Assembly: GCF_001984105.1 (NCBI RefSeq)
Contig: NZ_MTQM01000005.1
Coordinates: forward strand, 62,001 to 126,000
Source of the DNA: Microbacterium sp. CSI-V
Lineage (GTDB): Bacteria > Actinomycetota > Actinomycetes > Actinomycetales > Microbacteriaceae
Reading direction: 5' to 3'
DNA length: 64,000 nucleotides
In this document: positions 1 through 8,601 of the stretch, in pieces
Position numbering within the stretch: position 1 is the first letter of the stretch
How the letters are laid out: each line of letters opens with the position of its first letter
Notes under the pieces: generated by a model
Databases searched by the model: none
The model's input: the letters and a program-made list of their open reading frames with translations, nothing else
What the model was told of the DNA's origin: nothing
Translations under genes and position numbers: made by a program

Positions 1-470
1 TGCAGGCTCACCACGAAGGCCAGGCCCCGGGCGAGGAACATGCCGATCAGCGAGGCGATGAACGGCTGCACGTCGAAGAACTGCACGAGGACGCCGATCA
101 GCAGCCCGATCGCCCCGCCGATCAGGATCATCGCGGGAACCGCGACCGCGACCGGGACGCCCTGCGACAGCAGACTGGCGCACAGGATGCCGGTGAAGGC
201 CATGACCGCGCCGACGGAGAGGTCGATCCCGCCCGTGAGGATGACGAAGGTCATGCCCACGGCCAGCACCAGCAGGTACGCGTTGTCGAGCAGGATCGAC
301 GACAGGATCCGGGGCAGCTGGAAGTTCGGGAAGTACGCCATCGACCCCGCGATCATGATCAGGAGGATCGCGATCGCGGCGAACACCGGAATCCACGAGA
401 CGTGGCGGCTGAGGAATCGGCGGTACGTGGTCGGGGCGGCGGAGCCGCGCTCGGCGGTGAGAGTGACCAT
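1..470 (-). CDS. yjfF: Sugar ABC transporter permease YjfF-like (partial, cut by window start)
   Basis: Inner-membrane permease of a ribose/galactofuranose-type importer. Read from the ATG at 470, the N-terminus is a short basic stretch followed by hydrophobic segments, with the GIDLSVGAVMA motif typical of the RbsC/YtfT/YjfF (BPD_transp_2) family. The C-terminal half lies outside the window. Its ATG overlaps the stop of the preceding ytfT-like gene by 1 nt, so it is the last visible member of the ytfQ-R-T-yjfF operon. It presumably forms a heteromeric pore with the YtfT-like protein; the E. coli system carries two different permeases in the same order. The name rests on gene order and on the clear YtfQ likeness of the binding protein. 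Confidence 0.85.
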   Translation of the reverse strand, partial: MVTLTAERGSAAPTTYRRFLSRHVSWIPVFAAIAILLIMIAGSMAYFPNFQLPRILSSILLDNAYLLVLAVGMTFVILTGGIDLSVGAVMAFTGILCASLLSQGVPVAVAVPAMILIGGAIGLLIGVLVQFFDVQPFIASLIGMFLARGLAFVVSL

Positions 471-1513
471 CAGGACAGCACCTTTGCGTCGGGACGTCGG
501 GTGAGGGGACGCACGGCCGAACGGCCCGCGGTCTGGAAGAACGCGCGGAACCGGCGCGACTGCAGCAGCACGACGATCAGCACGGCCGCGGCCATGAAGA
601 CCGGGCTGACGGCGGGCGGAACGCCCAGGAACGTGATCGTGCTCTTCAGGGTCTGGATCGTGAAGACGCCGACGACCGTACCGGCCAGGCTGAACTTGCC
701 GCCGGCGAGCGAGGTGCCGCCGAGGACCACCGCGAGGATGGCATCCAGTTCGATGTAGAGACCCGCGGCGTTCGCATCGGCGGCCATGATGTTCGAGCTG
801 TAGAGGATGCCGGCCATGCCCGCGAGCGTGCCGCTGGCGATGTAGGCGCCCCAGATGATGCCGCGCGAGCGGACGCCGGCGAGCCGGCTCGCTTCGGGGT
901 TGATGCCGACGGCCTCGGTGAGCATGCCCAGCGCCGTGCGCCGCTCGACGATCCCGACGACGATCACCGCGGCGATCGAGACGTAGAAGGCGAAGGGGAG
1001 ACCCAGGACGTATCCCTGCGCCATGAACTGGTACGGGTCGCTGTTGATGGTCGTGATGAAGCCCTTGGTGATGAGCAGGGCGACGCCGCGGCCGGCGAGC
1101 ATGAGCACGAGCGTGGCGATGATGGGTTGGATGCCGAGCACCGCGACGAGGAAGCCGTTCCAGACGCCCAGCAGCAGGGCGCTGCCGACGGCCGCGGCGA
1201 TGGCGATCATGACGACGCCGAGGTTGCCCGGTTCGGGCGAGGCCTCGATGATCGTCAGCGCCACCGCGCCCGAGACCGCCATGATCGCGCCGACCGACAG
1301 GTCGATTCCGCGCGTGGCGATGACGAGCGTCATGCCGAGGGCGACGAGCATGAGCGGCGCGCTGTTGCGCAGGATGTCGATCAGCGACCCGTACAGCTGC
1401 CCGTTCTGCACCGTGATGCTGAGGAACGACGGCCGCGAGATCGTGTTGACGGCGATGAGGGCGACGAGTGCCGCGATGGGCCACACGAGGCGGTGCGAAA
1501 GGAACTTCTTCAT
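470..1513 (-). CDS. ytfT: Sugar ABC transporter permease YtfT-like
   Basis: A 347-residue integral membrane permease of the ribose/xylose/galactofuranose family, the usual size. About eight to ten hydrophobic segments are visible, with the family motif RGIDLSVGAIMAVSGAV near residue 70 and a conserved LGGTSLAGG-type loop near residue 265. The start ATG overlaps the stop of the ATPase gene upstream by 4 nt (ATGA), and its own stop overlaps the yjfF-like start, so translation is coupled along the operon. By family knowledge it forms the pore together with YjfF, using energy from YtfR and sugar delivered by YtfQ. Substrate (furanose galactose or a similar sugar) is inferred from the binding protein. 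Confidence 0.9.
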   Translation of the reverse strand: MKKFLSHRLVWPIAALVALIAVNTISRPSFLSITVQNGQLYGSLIDILRNSAPLMLVALGMTLVIATRGIDLSVGAIMAVSGAVALTIIEASPEPGNLGVVMIAIAAAVGSALLLGVWNGFLVAVLGIQPIIATLVLMLAGRGVALLITKGFITTINSDPYQFMAQGYVLGLPFAFYVSIAAVIVVGIVERRTALGMLTEAVGINPEASRLAGVRSRGIIWGAYIASGTLAGMAGILYSSNIMAADANAAGLYIELDAILAVVLGGTSLAGGKFSLAGTVVGVFTIQTLKSTITFLGVPPAVSPVFMAAAVLIVVLLQSRRFRAFFQTAGRSAVRPLTRRPDAKVLS

Positions 1514-3060
1514 GCGATCTTCTCCCGATCGGACGACGTTGTCTCGGGCTGCCCCTCGGCGATGTAGGCGACGAGGCCGTCGAGGTCGACGTCCTGGGTG
1601 GCCAGCTCGCCGATCTTACGACGGTCGCGCAGCACGGCCACGCGCTGCGCGATGCGGAGCACCTCCTCGAGCTCGGAGGAGATGAACACCACCGCGAGGC
1701 CCTTCTCGGCGAGTTCGGCGACCTTGCGCTGGATGTCGGCCTTGGCGCCGACGTCGATGCCGCGGGTGGGTTCGTCGAGGATGAGCAGCTCCGGGGCGGT
1801 GGCGAGCCAGCGGGCCAGGAGGACCTTCTGCTGGTTGCCGCCGGAGAGGTTGCGGATGAGCGCGTTCGGGTTCGCGGGGCGCACCCCGAGCGCGGTGATG
1901 TACTCGTCGACGATCGCCTGCACCTCGGCGGCGCCGAGCTTGCGCAGTGCGCCGCGGCGGGCCTGCACGCCGAGGATGATGTTCTCGGCCACGGTGAGGT
2001 CGCCGACGATCCCCTCGGCGCGGCGGTCCTCCGACGAGAAGGCGATGCCGCGGTCGAGGGCGTGGCGCGGCGAACCGAGCCGCGACGGCGATCCGCCGAC
2101 CTCGACCTGCCCCTGGTCGGCGCGGTCGGCACCGGCGATGAGGCGGGCGAGCTCCGTCCGGCCCGAGCCGAGCAGCCCCGCGAGGCCCACGATCTCCCCC
2201 GGGAAGACGTCGAGGTCGACGGGCTCGAGGGCGTTCTTGCGGGCCAACGAGACGGCCTTCAGCACGGGGGTTCCGGAACGGTCGATCGGACGCTCGGCGC
2301 TGGCCGAGATGGCATCCAGTTCGCCGAGCTCGCGGCCGATCATCTTCGCGACGAGCTGTTCACGGGTCAGCTCCGCGACCGGGTACTCGCCCACGAGCGT
2401 GCCGTTGCGCAGCACCGTCAGGCGATCGGAGATCTCGTAGATCTGGTCGAGGAAGTGCGAGACGAAGAGGATCGCGACGCCGCGGTCGCGCAGATCCCGG
2501 ATGACGCCGAACAACTGCTCGACCTCGCCCCGGTCGAGGCTCGAGGTCGGCTCGTCGAGGACCAGGACCGTGGTGTCCACGACCATCGCGCGGCTGATGG
2601 CGACCAGCTGCTGGACGGCGATGGAGTGGCTCGCCAGGATCGAGCGGGTGTCGATGTGCACGCCGAGCTCGGCGAGCGCCGCGGCGGCCGCGGCGTGAGT
2701 GGCGCGCCAGTCGACCAGACCCGCGCGGCGGATCTCGTTGCCGAGCATCACGTTCTCGCCGACCGACAGATTCTGGCAGAGGTTGACCTCTTGGTAGACC
2801 GTGGCGATGCCGGACGACTGGGCGTCCGCGGTGGAGCGGAACAGTCGCTCCTCGCCCTGGACGCGGATCGTGCCGGAGTCGATCCCGTACACGCCGGTGA
2901 GCGCCTTGATGAGGGTGGATTTGCCGGCGCCGTTCTCTCCCATGAGGGAGTGGACCTCACCGGGGTAGAGGGTGAAGTCCACGCCGTCGAGCGCCTTCAC
3001 TCCGGGGAAGGAGATGCTGATACCGCGCATCGCGACGACGGCAGCGCGTTCGGATGTCAT
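1510..3060 (-). CDS. ytfR: Sugar ABC transporter ATP-binding protein YtfR-like
   Basis: A 516-residue double ATPase with two ABC domains fused in tandem, as in RbsA/MglA/YtfR. The N-terminal half has Walker A GENGAGKST (around residue 41) and a degenerate signature near residue 140; the C-terminal half has a weakened Walker A (GLLGSGRTE), a full signature LSGGNQQK near residue 405 and Walker B LLILDEPTRGID. This asymmetry is normal for the family. It follows the ytfQ-like gene after a 97-nt gap that contains two strong inverted repeats and overlaps ytfT by 4 nt. It energises the two-permease importer encoded downstream. Confidence 0.92.
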   Translation of the reverse strand: MTSERAAVVAMRGISISFPGVKALDGVDFTLYPGEVHSLMGENGAGKSTLIKALTGVYGIDSGTIRVQGEERLFRSTADAQSSGIATVYQEVNLCQNLSVGENVMLGNEIRRAGLVDWRATHAAAAAALAELGVHIDTRSILASHSIAVQQLVAISRAMVVDTTVLVLDEPTSSLDRGEVEQLFGVIRDLRDRGVAILFVSHFLDQIYEISDRLTVLRNGTLVGEYPVAELTREQLVAKMIGRELGELDAISASAERPIDRSGTPVLKAVSLARKNALEPVDLDVFPGEIVGLAGLLGSGRTELARLIAGADRADQGQVEVGGSPSRLGSPRHALDRGIAFSSEDRRAEGIVGDLTVAENIILGVQARRGALRKLGAAEVQAIVDEYITALGVRPANPNALIRNLSGGNQQKVLLARWLATAPELLILDEPTRGIDVGAKADIQRKVAELAEKGLAVVFISSELEEVLRIAQRVAVLRDRRKIGELATQDVDLDGLVAYIAEGQPETTSSDREKIA

Positions 3061-3090
3061 GCTCGATCGCTTTCTCAGGGGGTGAGCGGA

Positions 3091-3152
3091 GGGTGTGCGG
3101 GGCCGGTTCGGCCCCGCACACCCGAGGACTCACGGACGCGGACGCGTCCGCG
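3091..3152 (-). terminator. Two hairpins between ytfQ and ytfR (attenuator / mRNA stabiliser)
   Basis: Between the binding-protein gene and the ATPase gene lie a perfect 14-bp inverted repeat (arms 3091-3104 and 3110-3123, 5-nt loop) and a 16-bp perfect palindrome at 3137-3152. Neither has a T-run. In sugar ABC operons such hairpins after the binding-protein gene usually stabilise its mRNA and partly terminate transcription, giving an excess of binding protein over membrane components. That role here is inferred. Confidence 0.7.
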
Positions 3153-3157
3153 GGGGA

Positions 3158-4138
3158 TCAGTACTTGCGGTCGGGCAGAGCGGCCTTGGCCTGCTCCTGG
3201 TCGAACGCCTGGTCCTCGACGATGTACTGCTTGTCGACGGACTCGCCGGCGACGACCTTCTTGACGACCTCGGCGACCTTCTCACCGAGCAGCGGGTTGC
3301 ACTCGACGATGTAGTTGAACTCGCCGTCGGCCAGGGCCGTCATCCCGTCCTTGACCGCGTCGATCGTCACGATCTTGATGTCGGTGCCGGGCGTGAGACC
3401 CGCAGCCTTGATCGCGTCGAGGGCACCGAGACCCATGTCGTCGTTGTGGGCGAAGAGCAGGTTGATCTGCGAGCCGTACTTCTGGAGGAAGCCCTCCATG
3501 ACGGTCTTGCCCTCAGCGCGGGTGAAGTTGCCCGTCTGCGAGTCGAGGAGCGTGATGTCGGTGCCCGCGATCGCGTCGTTGAAGCCGGTCGCGCGGTCGG
3601 TGGCGGCCGAGGACCCCGTGGTGCCCTCGAGCACGACGAGGTTGGTCGGGGTCTTCCCGAAGTTCTCGGCGACCCACTTCCCGGCCGTCTCGCCCTCCTT
3701 CTTGAAGTCCAGGCCCACCCAGCTGGCGTAGAGGTCTTCCGACGCGGACACCGTGCGGTCCTCGAGGATCACCGGGATGTTGGCATCCTTGGCCTCCTTC
3801 AGCACGTCGTCCCACCCGTCGGTGACGATCGGGGCGACCACGATGGCATCCACGCCCTGGTTGATGAAGCTGCGGACGGCGGCGATCTGCGCCTCCGGCT
3901 TGTTGTCGGCCGCGTTGAAGATGAGGTTGAAGCCGTTCTCGGTCGAGAACGCCGTCTTCATCGACTCGGTGTTGGCGCTGCGCCAGCCGCTCTCGGAGCC
4001 GGTCTGGGCGAAACCGACGGTGATGACCTTGTCGTCGCCACCTCCGCCGGCCGTCGAGCCACCGCCGGCGCAGCCGGTCGCGGTGAGAGCGATCGCGCCC
4101 ATGAGCGCGAGTCCGGCGAGGGTCTTCTTCGCCTTCAT
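3158..4138 (-). CDS. ytfQ: Galactofuranose-type ABC transporter substrate-binding lipoprotein
   Basis: A 326-residue extracellular sugar-binding lipoprotein: basic N-terminus, hydrophobic segment and lipobox ATGC (Cys about residue 23), then a Gly/Ser linker and a type-1 periplasmic-binding fold. Motifs matching E. coli YtfQ are clear: FAQTGSESGWR at the start of the mature domain, AAVRSFINQGVDAI, EGTTGSSAATDRATGF and FAHNDDMGLGA. An AGGAGG ribosome site sits 7 nt before the ATG. It is the first gene of the operon and is followed by hairpins that probably raise its relative abundance. Galactofuranose is the best guess for the ligand; other furanose sugars are possible. Confidence 0.9.
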   Translation of the reverse strand: MKAKKTLAGLALMGAIALTATGCAGGGSTAGGGGDDKVITVGFAQTGSESGWRSANTESMKTAFSTENGFNLIFNAADNKPEAQIAAVRSFINQGVDAIVVAPIVTDGWDDVLKEAKDANIPVILEDRTVSASEDLYASWVGLDFKKEGETAGKWVAENFGKTPTNLVVLEGTTGSSAATDRATGFNDAIAGTDITLLDSQTGNFTRAEGKTVMEGFLQKYGSQINLLFAHNDDMGLGALDAIKAAGLTPGTDIKIVTIDAVKDGMTALADGEFNYIVECNPLLGEKVAEVVKKVVAGESVDKQYIVEDQAFDQEQAKAALPDRKY

Positions 4139-4214
4139 GTTGAAACCTCCTCGTTTCGCCGGCTGCGTCGCCGGTCCATGTGATGCAGCCCCCTCGGGCG
4201 GGCTGACTCCTGAA

Positions 4215-4244
4215 TGTTAGCGCTCACACTTGCGGCCCTGTCAA
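4215..4244 (-). promoter_or_regulatory. Promoter with LacI-family-type operator for the ytfQ operon
   Basis: On the minus strand a consensus -35 TTGACA (4239-4244) is followed by a near-perfect 14-bp palindrome TGTGAGCGCTAACA (4215-4228, one mismatched pair) that covers the expected -10 region. A central GCGC core in a 14-bp dyad overlapping a promoter is the typical LacI/GalR operator layout. The regulator is not in the visible part of this locus. Confidence 0.7.
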
Positions 4245-4377
4245 GAGTCAATCGCACTGGAAAAATAACGGAGAGGGCGATGTGAAGCCTCACAACACCG
4301 GTGTAATCGCGGATCGCGTGTGTCGCCGCGTTTCCTCATCCCGCGCCGGGCTCCGCCGCGAGGGTTACCGTCGAGGT

Positions 4378-4938
4378 ATGACTTCCCTCCCGCAGGAGCG
4401 ATCCGAAAGCACGCCGACCATCGGCACGTCCGTCACGGCGGACGACTTCAAGCGCGCGTTCCGCGGCCACCCCGGCGGCATCGCCGTGATCACCGCGTAC
4501 GGCGAGCACGGACCCGTCGCCCTCACCGCTTCGTCGGTGTCGTCGGTCTCGGCCGACCCGCCGCTGCTGATCTTCTCGGTCTCGAGCCTGTCGTCGGCGA
4601 CGCCGACGATCGTGGCCGCGTCGACGATCGTGGTGCACCTGCTCGACGCCGAGGACATCGCCCTGGCCCGGGCCGGCGCCACGAGCGGGCTGGACCGCTT
4701 CGCCGACACGTCCACCTGGTCGCGCCTGGCCACGGGCGAGCCGGTGTACCACGGCGTCCGGGCGTGGCTGCGGTGCGCCGTCGTCAGCCGGATGGATGCC
4801 GGCGGCTCGACCGTCATCGCCGCCCAGGCCCTGCAGGTCGACGTCGAGCGCGACCTCGAGCCGGGTGAGCCCGGCGCCGCGCTGGTCTACCACAACCGCA
4901 CGTGGCACCGCCTCGGCGAGCACTCCCGCCTCGACTGA
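4378..4938 (+). CDS. Flavin reductase-like domain protein (putative flavin/FMN reductase)
   Basis: A 186-residue protein of the flavin reductase-like (FMN-binding split barrel, HpaC-type) family. Visible marks are FKRAFRGHPGGIAVIT near the N-terminus, ALTASSVSSVSADPPLLIFSV (flavin-binding strand) and the C-terminal YHNRTWHRL, close to the YH-R motif seen in these reductases. Such proteins supply reduced flavin to partner monooxygenases; no partner gene is adjacent. The start at 4378 is preferred over an in-frame start at 4282 because TACCGT (4366-4371) lies 6 nt upstream, the pattern of a leaderless actinobacterial promoter. It diverges from the ytfQ operon. Confidence 0.85.
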   Translation: MTSLPQERSESTPTIGTSVTADDFKRAFRGHPGGIAVITAYGEHGPVALTASSVSSVSADPPLLIFSVSSLSSATPTIVAASTIVVHLLDAEDIALARAGATSGLDRFADTSTWSRLATGEPVYHGVRAWLRCAVVSRMDAGGSTVIAAQALQVDVERDLEPGEPGAALVYHNRTWHRLGEHSRLD

Positions 4939-4987
4939 GTTCTCCTCCCGGGAGCCGCGCCCCGCCGCCTGCCTCCCCGCCGTCAGT

Positions 4988-5121
4988 TCACGTGATCTGG
5001 CCGAGCGCACACGCCGCTGACCCGCCACGGCGGGTAACTTCGACCACGTCACGTGATCTGACCGAGCGCACACGCCACCGACGCACCACGGCGGGCGCCT
5101 TCGACCACGTCACGTGATCTG
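4988..5121 (+). repeat. 61-bp tandem intergenic repeat with TCACGTGATCTG core
   Basis: Two full 61-bp units (4988-5048 and 5049-5109) and the first 12 nt of a third (5110-5121) run head to tail. Each unit starts with TCACGTGATCTG, continues with a CCGAGCGCACACGCC block, a CCACGGCGGG block and ends CTTCGACCACG; the units differ at only a few positions. The core recurs at 46345 and 46405. It lies between convergent genes and has no coding potential I can support. Confidence 0.85.
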
Positions 5122-5135
5122 GGGCCTGCCTCCGG

Positions 5136-6023
5136 TCAGTGCGCGGCGGCCTCGCGGCGGAACACCCGGCGGATGCCGGTCACCACGGCGACGATGACGA
5201 GGCCCAGGATCAGGCCGAAGACCGCCGAGATCGCGGTGTCGACGATCCATACGACGACCGGTCCGGTGGCCTCGATCGCGTGCTCGACGGCGTGGAGGAG
5301 GTCGGACGGCCCCGCCCACAGCGTCTCGCCGAGGTTCTGCACCACCAGATGACCGCCGACCCACAGCATCGCGATCGTCCCGATCACGCTGATCACCCGG
5401 AAGACGGCCGGCATGGATGCCACGACCCGGGCGCCGAACCGCCGGACGGCGCGCGTGGGGCTCTTCATGAACCGCAGCCCGATGTCATCGATCTTCACCA
5501 GGAGCGCGACCGCGCCGTACACGACCACGGTCATGGCGAGTCCGATGACGAGCAGCGCACCGAGCGTCATCCAGATGCCGAACCCGGGATCCAGGCTCGA
5601 CAGCGCGATGAGCATGATCTCGGTGCTGAGGATGAGGTCGGTCCGCACGGCCCCGAGCACCAGTTTGCGCTCGTCGCGGGGGCCGTCGTCGTCGCCGTGG
5701 CCATGGCCGACGCCGAACCACTCGAGCACCTTCTCGGCACCCTCGAAGCAGAGGAAGCCGCCGCCGAGGATCAACAGGAACGGCAGCACCCCCGGCGCGA
5801 ACGCGGTCAGCAGGAGCGCGATCGGGATGATGATCACGTACTTGTTGATGATGCTGCCGAGGGCGATCTTCCAGACGACGGGCAGCTCCCGGGCGGGCGT
5901 GATCCCCTGAACGTATTGGGGCGTCACGGCCGCGTCGTCGATGACGACGCCCGCGGTCTTCGCGCTGGCCTTGAGCGCGGCGCTGAGGATGTCATCCACC
6001 ACGGCGAGCAGACCGACGGACAT
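5136..6023 (-). CDS. DUF808 / YedI-family membrane protein
   Basis: A 295-residue multi-spanning membrane protein matching the DUF808 (E. coli YedI) family in length and pattern: the N-terminus SVGLLAVVDDILSAALKASAKTAGVVIDDAAVTPQYVQG, then long hydrophobic stretches and a His/Asp-rich loop (GHGHGDDDG) followed by ERKLVLGAVRTDLILSTEI. The start ATG at 6023 has an AGGAGA ribosome site 7 nt upstream; the frame stays open for another 1.2 kb upstream but that part is an antisense shadow of the next gene. Function unknown. It stands alone and diverges from the MauE/thioredoxin-like gene. Confidence 0.88.
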   Translation of the reverse strand: MSVGLLAVVDDILSAALKASAKTAGVVIDDAAVTPQYVQGITPARELPVVWKIALGSIINKYVIIIPIALLLTAFAPGVLPFLLILGGGFLCFEGAEKVLEWFGVGHGHGDDDGPRDERKLVLGAVRTDLILSTEIMLIALSSLDPGFGIWMTLGALLVIGLAMTVVVYGAVALLVKIDDIGLRFMKSPTRAVRRFGARVVASMPAVFRVISVIGTIAMLWVGGHLVVQNLGETLWAGPSDLLHAVEHAIEATGPVVVWIVDTAISAVFGLILGLVIVAVVTGIRRVFRREAAAH

Positions 6024-6191
6024 GGGCGATTCTCCTGGGTGGGCGGCTGCCGCGCGAGCCGCGCGCAGTGACGGAGTCGTCACAGCGACCTTATCCGTCC
6101 CGGGTGGAGCGGGACGCCCCGGGGCCTTCACCCGCCGGAGGCCGAACGCCGCCCAGCGCGCCGCCGGCGCGAGCGGTGGGAATCTGGCGGG

Positions 6192-7175
6192 ATGCTCGGG
6201 CCCTTCAGCCTCCCCGCCCTCGTCGTCACCGCCGTGTTCGTCCTCAGCGCCGTGGGTAAGCTCCTCGACCTCGACACAGCCCCCGCCACCCTGCGCGCCC
6301 TCCGCCTGTCGGGCCCTCCGCCGCGCACCGTCGTCGGCGCCGTCGCCGTCATCGAGCTCGCCGTCGCCGGAGGACTCCTCCTCGGCAGCGGAGTCGTCGC
6401 CGTCACGGCGGCCGGTGCTGCCGTCGCGCTGTTGGTCGTCTTCCTCGCCGTCGGGGTGCGCGCGCAGATCCGCGCGTCGACGGACGAGTGCGGATGCTTC
6501 GGGCGGCTGGCATCCACTCGGGTGGGTCCCGCGATGACCGCGCGCAACACGGCCCTCACCGCTCTCGCGGGGCTCGCCCTGGTCGGCGCCCTGATCGAGC
6601 CGACCGCGCCGGCGCTCGCCGCCCGCCTCGTCCTCCTGCCCCTGCTCGGCGGCGCGCTGCTGCTCAGCGTCGCGGCGATCGCGGTCGTGGGAGCCACCCT
6701 GCGGCCCTCGGGGGAACGCGCCGCGACCACTCCCGTAGGAGTGCCGGACGCGACGCTCATCACCCCGGACGGCGGCGTCGTCGTCCCCCGTCAACGCGCC
6801 CTGCGCGGGCGCGCGCAGCTGCTGCTCTTCGTCCGGCGCGGGTGTACCTCGTGCGAGAACCTCATCGACCGGATGACGTGGGACCGGGAGCTGCTCGAGA
6901 CCCTCGTGGACGTGCGACTCATCGTCCCGATCGGAGACGACATGTCCCTGAGCGCGGCCGACGAGGGTCTGCACGTCGACCCCTCCGGAGAGTTCGCCCG
7001 GGCGCTCGGCATCCCGGGCAACCGCCCCGTGGGGGTGCTGCTGACCACCTCGGGCGAGGTCCTGCACCCCATCGCCGTCGGCGGCGACGAGACGGCGACG
7101 CTGGTCGGCACCGTGCTCGCAGCGGCCGCCGAAGCACGCGACTCGCACCCCGACGAGGGCTCCGCGACGAACTGA
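6192..7175 (+). CDS. MauE-like membrane protein fused to a thioredoxin-like domain
   Basis: A 327-residue fusion. Residues 1-165 form a four-helix membrane unit of the MauE/DoxX type, including the ECGCFGRL motif (Cys100, Cys102) typical of MauE/VKOR-like proteins. Residues about 180-320 form a soluble thioredoxin/redoxin-like domain with a CTSC active site (Cys218, Cys221). The combination suggests transfer of thiol electrons across the membrane or disulfide handling in exported proteins; that is inference from domain types. MauE itself helps methylamine dehydrogenase maturation, but no mau genes are nearby. The ribosome site is weak. Confidence 0.8.
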   Translation: MLGPFSLPALVVTAVFVLSAVGKLLDLDTAPATLRALRLSGPPPRTVVGAVAVIELAVAGGLLLGSGVVAVTAAGAAVALLVVFLAVGVRAQIRASTDECGCFGRLASTRVGPAMTARNTALTALAGLALVGALIEPTAPALAARLVLLPLLGGALLLSVAAIAVVGATLRPSGERAATTPVGVPDATLITPDGGVVVPRQRALRGRAQLLLFVRRGCTSCENLIDRMTWDRELLETLVDVRLIVPIGDDMSLSAADEGLHVDPSGEFARALGIPGNRPVGVLLTTSGEVLHPIAVGGDETATLVGTVLAAAAEARDSHPDEGSATN

Positions 7176-7273
7176 CGGGTGCGGCGACAGCGGATCCGAC
7201 AATCGTCCCTGTCGCGCTTTGGGCGACCTGGCTAGGGTGAAACTCGTCCCTGCCCGGGAGGAAAGAGGCATCC

Positions 7274-7864
7274 ATGTCGTTCATCACTCGAGGGTTCTCC
7301 GGACGCCGCGCCGAACGCGATCCGCGCCTTCCCCCCGGTCAGACGCTGGTGGGTGATTGGCCCGTGCTGTCGGCCGGTCCCACGCCCGAGATCGACGCCG
7401 ACGAGTGGGAGTTCGTCGTGCGGACCGAGAACGGCGACCGTCGATGGAACACCGCCCAGCTGCAGGCGCTCGGCATGGAGGACATCACCGTCGACATCCA
7501 CTGCGTCACGCACTGGACGAAGCTCGACATGCCGTGGCGCGGAGTGTCGCTCGACCGCATCTTCGACGAGGTCGAGACGGCCCACGACTTCGTGATGGCG
7601 CACTCCTACGGCGGGTACACCACGAACGTGCCCCTGGAAGACCTCCTCGACGGCAAGAGCTGGATCGCCTTCGAAGCCGACGGCGAGCCCCTCACCGCCG
7701 AGCACGGCGGCCCTGCCCGACTGCTCGTGCCGCACCTGTACTTCTGGAAGAGCGCGAAGTGGGTGCGCGGGCTCGTGACGATGCCCGACGACGATCCCGG
7801 ATTCTGGGAGCAGAACGGCTACCACCTGCACGGAGATCCCTGGCAGGAGGAGCGGTACTGGTGA
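7274..7864 (+). CDS. Sulfite oxidase-like molybdopterin-dependent oxidoreductase
   Basis: A 196-residue single-domain protein of the oxidoreductase molybdopterin-binding (SUOX/MsrP-like) fold. The predicted Mo ligand is Cys77 in DIHCVTHWTK, followed by WRGVSLDRIFDEV and the HSYGGYTTNVPLEDL segment common to small actinobacterial members. No Tat signal is visible, so it is probably cytoplasmic. A strong GGAGGAAAGAGG ribosome site precedes the ATG and a TAGGGT -10-like box is at 7233-7238. Its stop overlaps the GTG start of the FAD reductase by 4 nt, so the reductase is the likely electron partner. Substrate unknown. Confidence 0.88.
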   Translation: MSFITRGFSGRRAERDPRLPPGQTLVGDWPVLSAGPTPEIDADEWEFVVRTENGDRRWNTAQLQALGMEDITVDIHCVTHWTKLDMPWRGVSLDRIFDEVETAHDFVMAHSYGGYTTNVPLEDLLDGKSWIAFEADGEPLTAEHGGPARLLVPHLYFWKSAKWVRGLVTMPDDDPGFWEQNGYHLHGDPWQEERYW

Positions 7865-8601
7865 CGCACCGCCCGACCGCCTGGCACACCGCGACGGTCG
7901 CGGACATCCGAGCCGAGACCCCCACGGCGCAGCGCATCGAGCTCGACGTGCCCACCTGGCCGGGCAACGACGCGGGCGCGCACCTCGACCTGCGGCTCAC
8001 GGCACCCGATGGATACCAGGCGTCGCGGTCGTACTCGATCGCGTCGTCGGGCGACGGCCCGCGCGTCCTCCTGGCGGTCGACGAGGTGCCCGAGGGCGAG
8101 GTCTCGCCCTTCCTCGTCCACGATCTGCGCGTCGGGGACGAGATCGAGGTTCACGGTCCGCTCGGCGCCTTTTTCGTGTGGACGCCCCCGACCGAGGCGG
8201 CGCCGCGGCCGGTGCAGCTGATCGCCGGCGGCTCGGGGGTCGTGCCGCTCTTCGCCATGGCGCAGGCGCACGCGACCGCCGGCGACGCGAGCGAGTTCCG
8301 CCTGCTGTATTCGGTGCGCACCCCCGATGACGTCTTCTTCGCGGACGAGATCACCGCGTTGGCGGCGTCGGGGGCGGTCGACCTCGACCTCGTCTACACG
8401 CGCGTGGCGCCCCCCGCGGCATCCGTGCCTCCCGGTCGGCTGACGGCCGAGCGCCTGCGCGATGCGGTCGTCCCCGCCGACCGCGTCCCGCGCGTGTACG
8501 TGTGCGGTCCGACCCCGTTCGTCGAGGCCGTGTCGCGCTGGCTTCTGGCCGCCGGGCACCGGCCCGGCGACATCCGCACCGAGCGATTCGGAGGCTCGTG
8601 A
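7861..8601 (+). CDS. FAD/NAD(P)-binding oxidoreductase (ferredoxin reductase type)
   Basis: A 246-residue ferredoxin-NADP reductase-like flavoprotein: FAD-binding RSYSIASS (about residues 58-65), nucleotide-binding GGSGVVPL and the C-terminal CGPTPFVEAV motif. There is no iron-sulfur domain. It starts with GTG inside the stop region of the molybdopterin enzyme (GTGA overlap) and its stop overlaps the next ATG by 1 nt, so the three genes form one coupled operon. Probable role: pass electrons between NAD(P)H and the molybdenum enzyme. Confidence 0.88.
   Translation: MTHRPTAWHTATVADIRAETPTAQRIELDVPTWPGNDAGAHLDLRLTAPDGYQASRSYSIASSGDGPRVLLAVDEVPEGEVSPFLVHDLRVGDEIEVHGPLGAFFVWTPPTEAAPRPVQLIAGGSGVVPLFAMAQAHATAGDASEFRLLYSVRTPDDVFFADEITALAASGAVDLDLVYTRVAPPAASVPPGRLTAERLRDAVVPADRVPRVYVCGPTPFVEAVSRWLLAAGHRPGDIRTERFGGS

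Noticed and set aside
1468..3264. Long plus-strand open frame opposite ytfR
   Set aside because: Antisense shadow of a high-GC gene; Asp/Val/Arg-rich sequence with no motifs, while the minus strand encodes an intact ABC ATPase.
4988..5121. 61-bp repeats as a CRISPR array
   Set aside because: The whole 61-bp unit is conserved, so there is no spacer; no cas genes.
5136..7271. 711-codon minus-strand reading that joins DUF808 with upstream sequence
   Set aside because: The upstream 415 residues are the antisense of the MauE-thioredoxin gene; an ATG with a good ribosome site at 6023 fits the DUF808 length.
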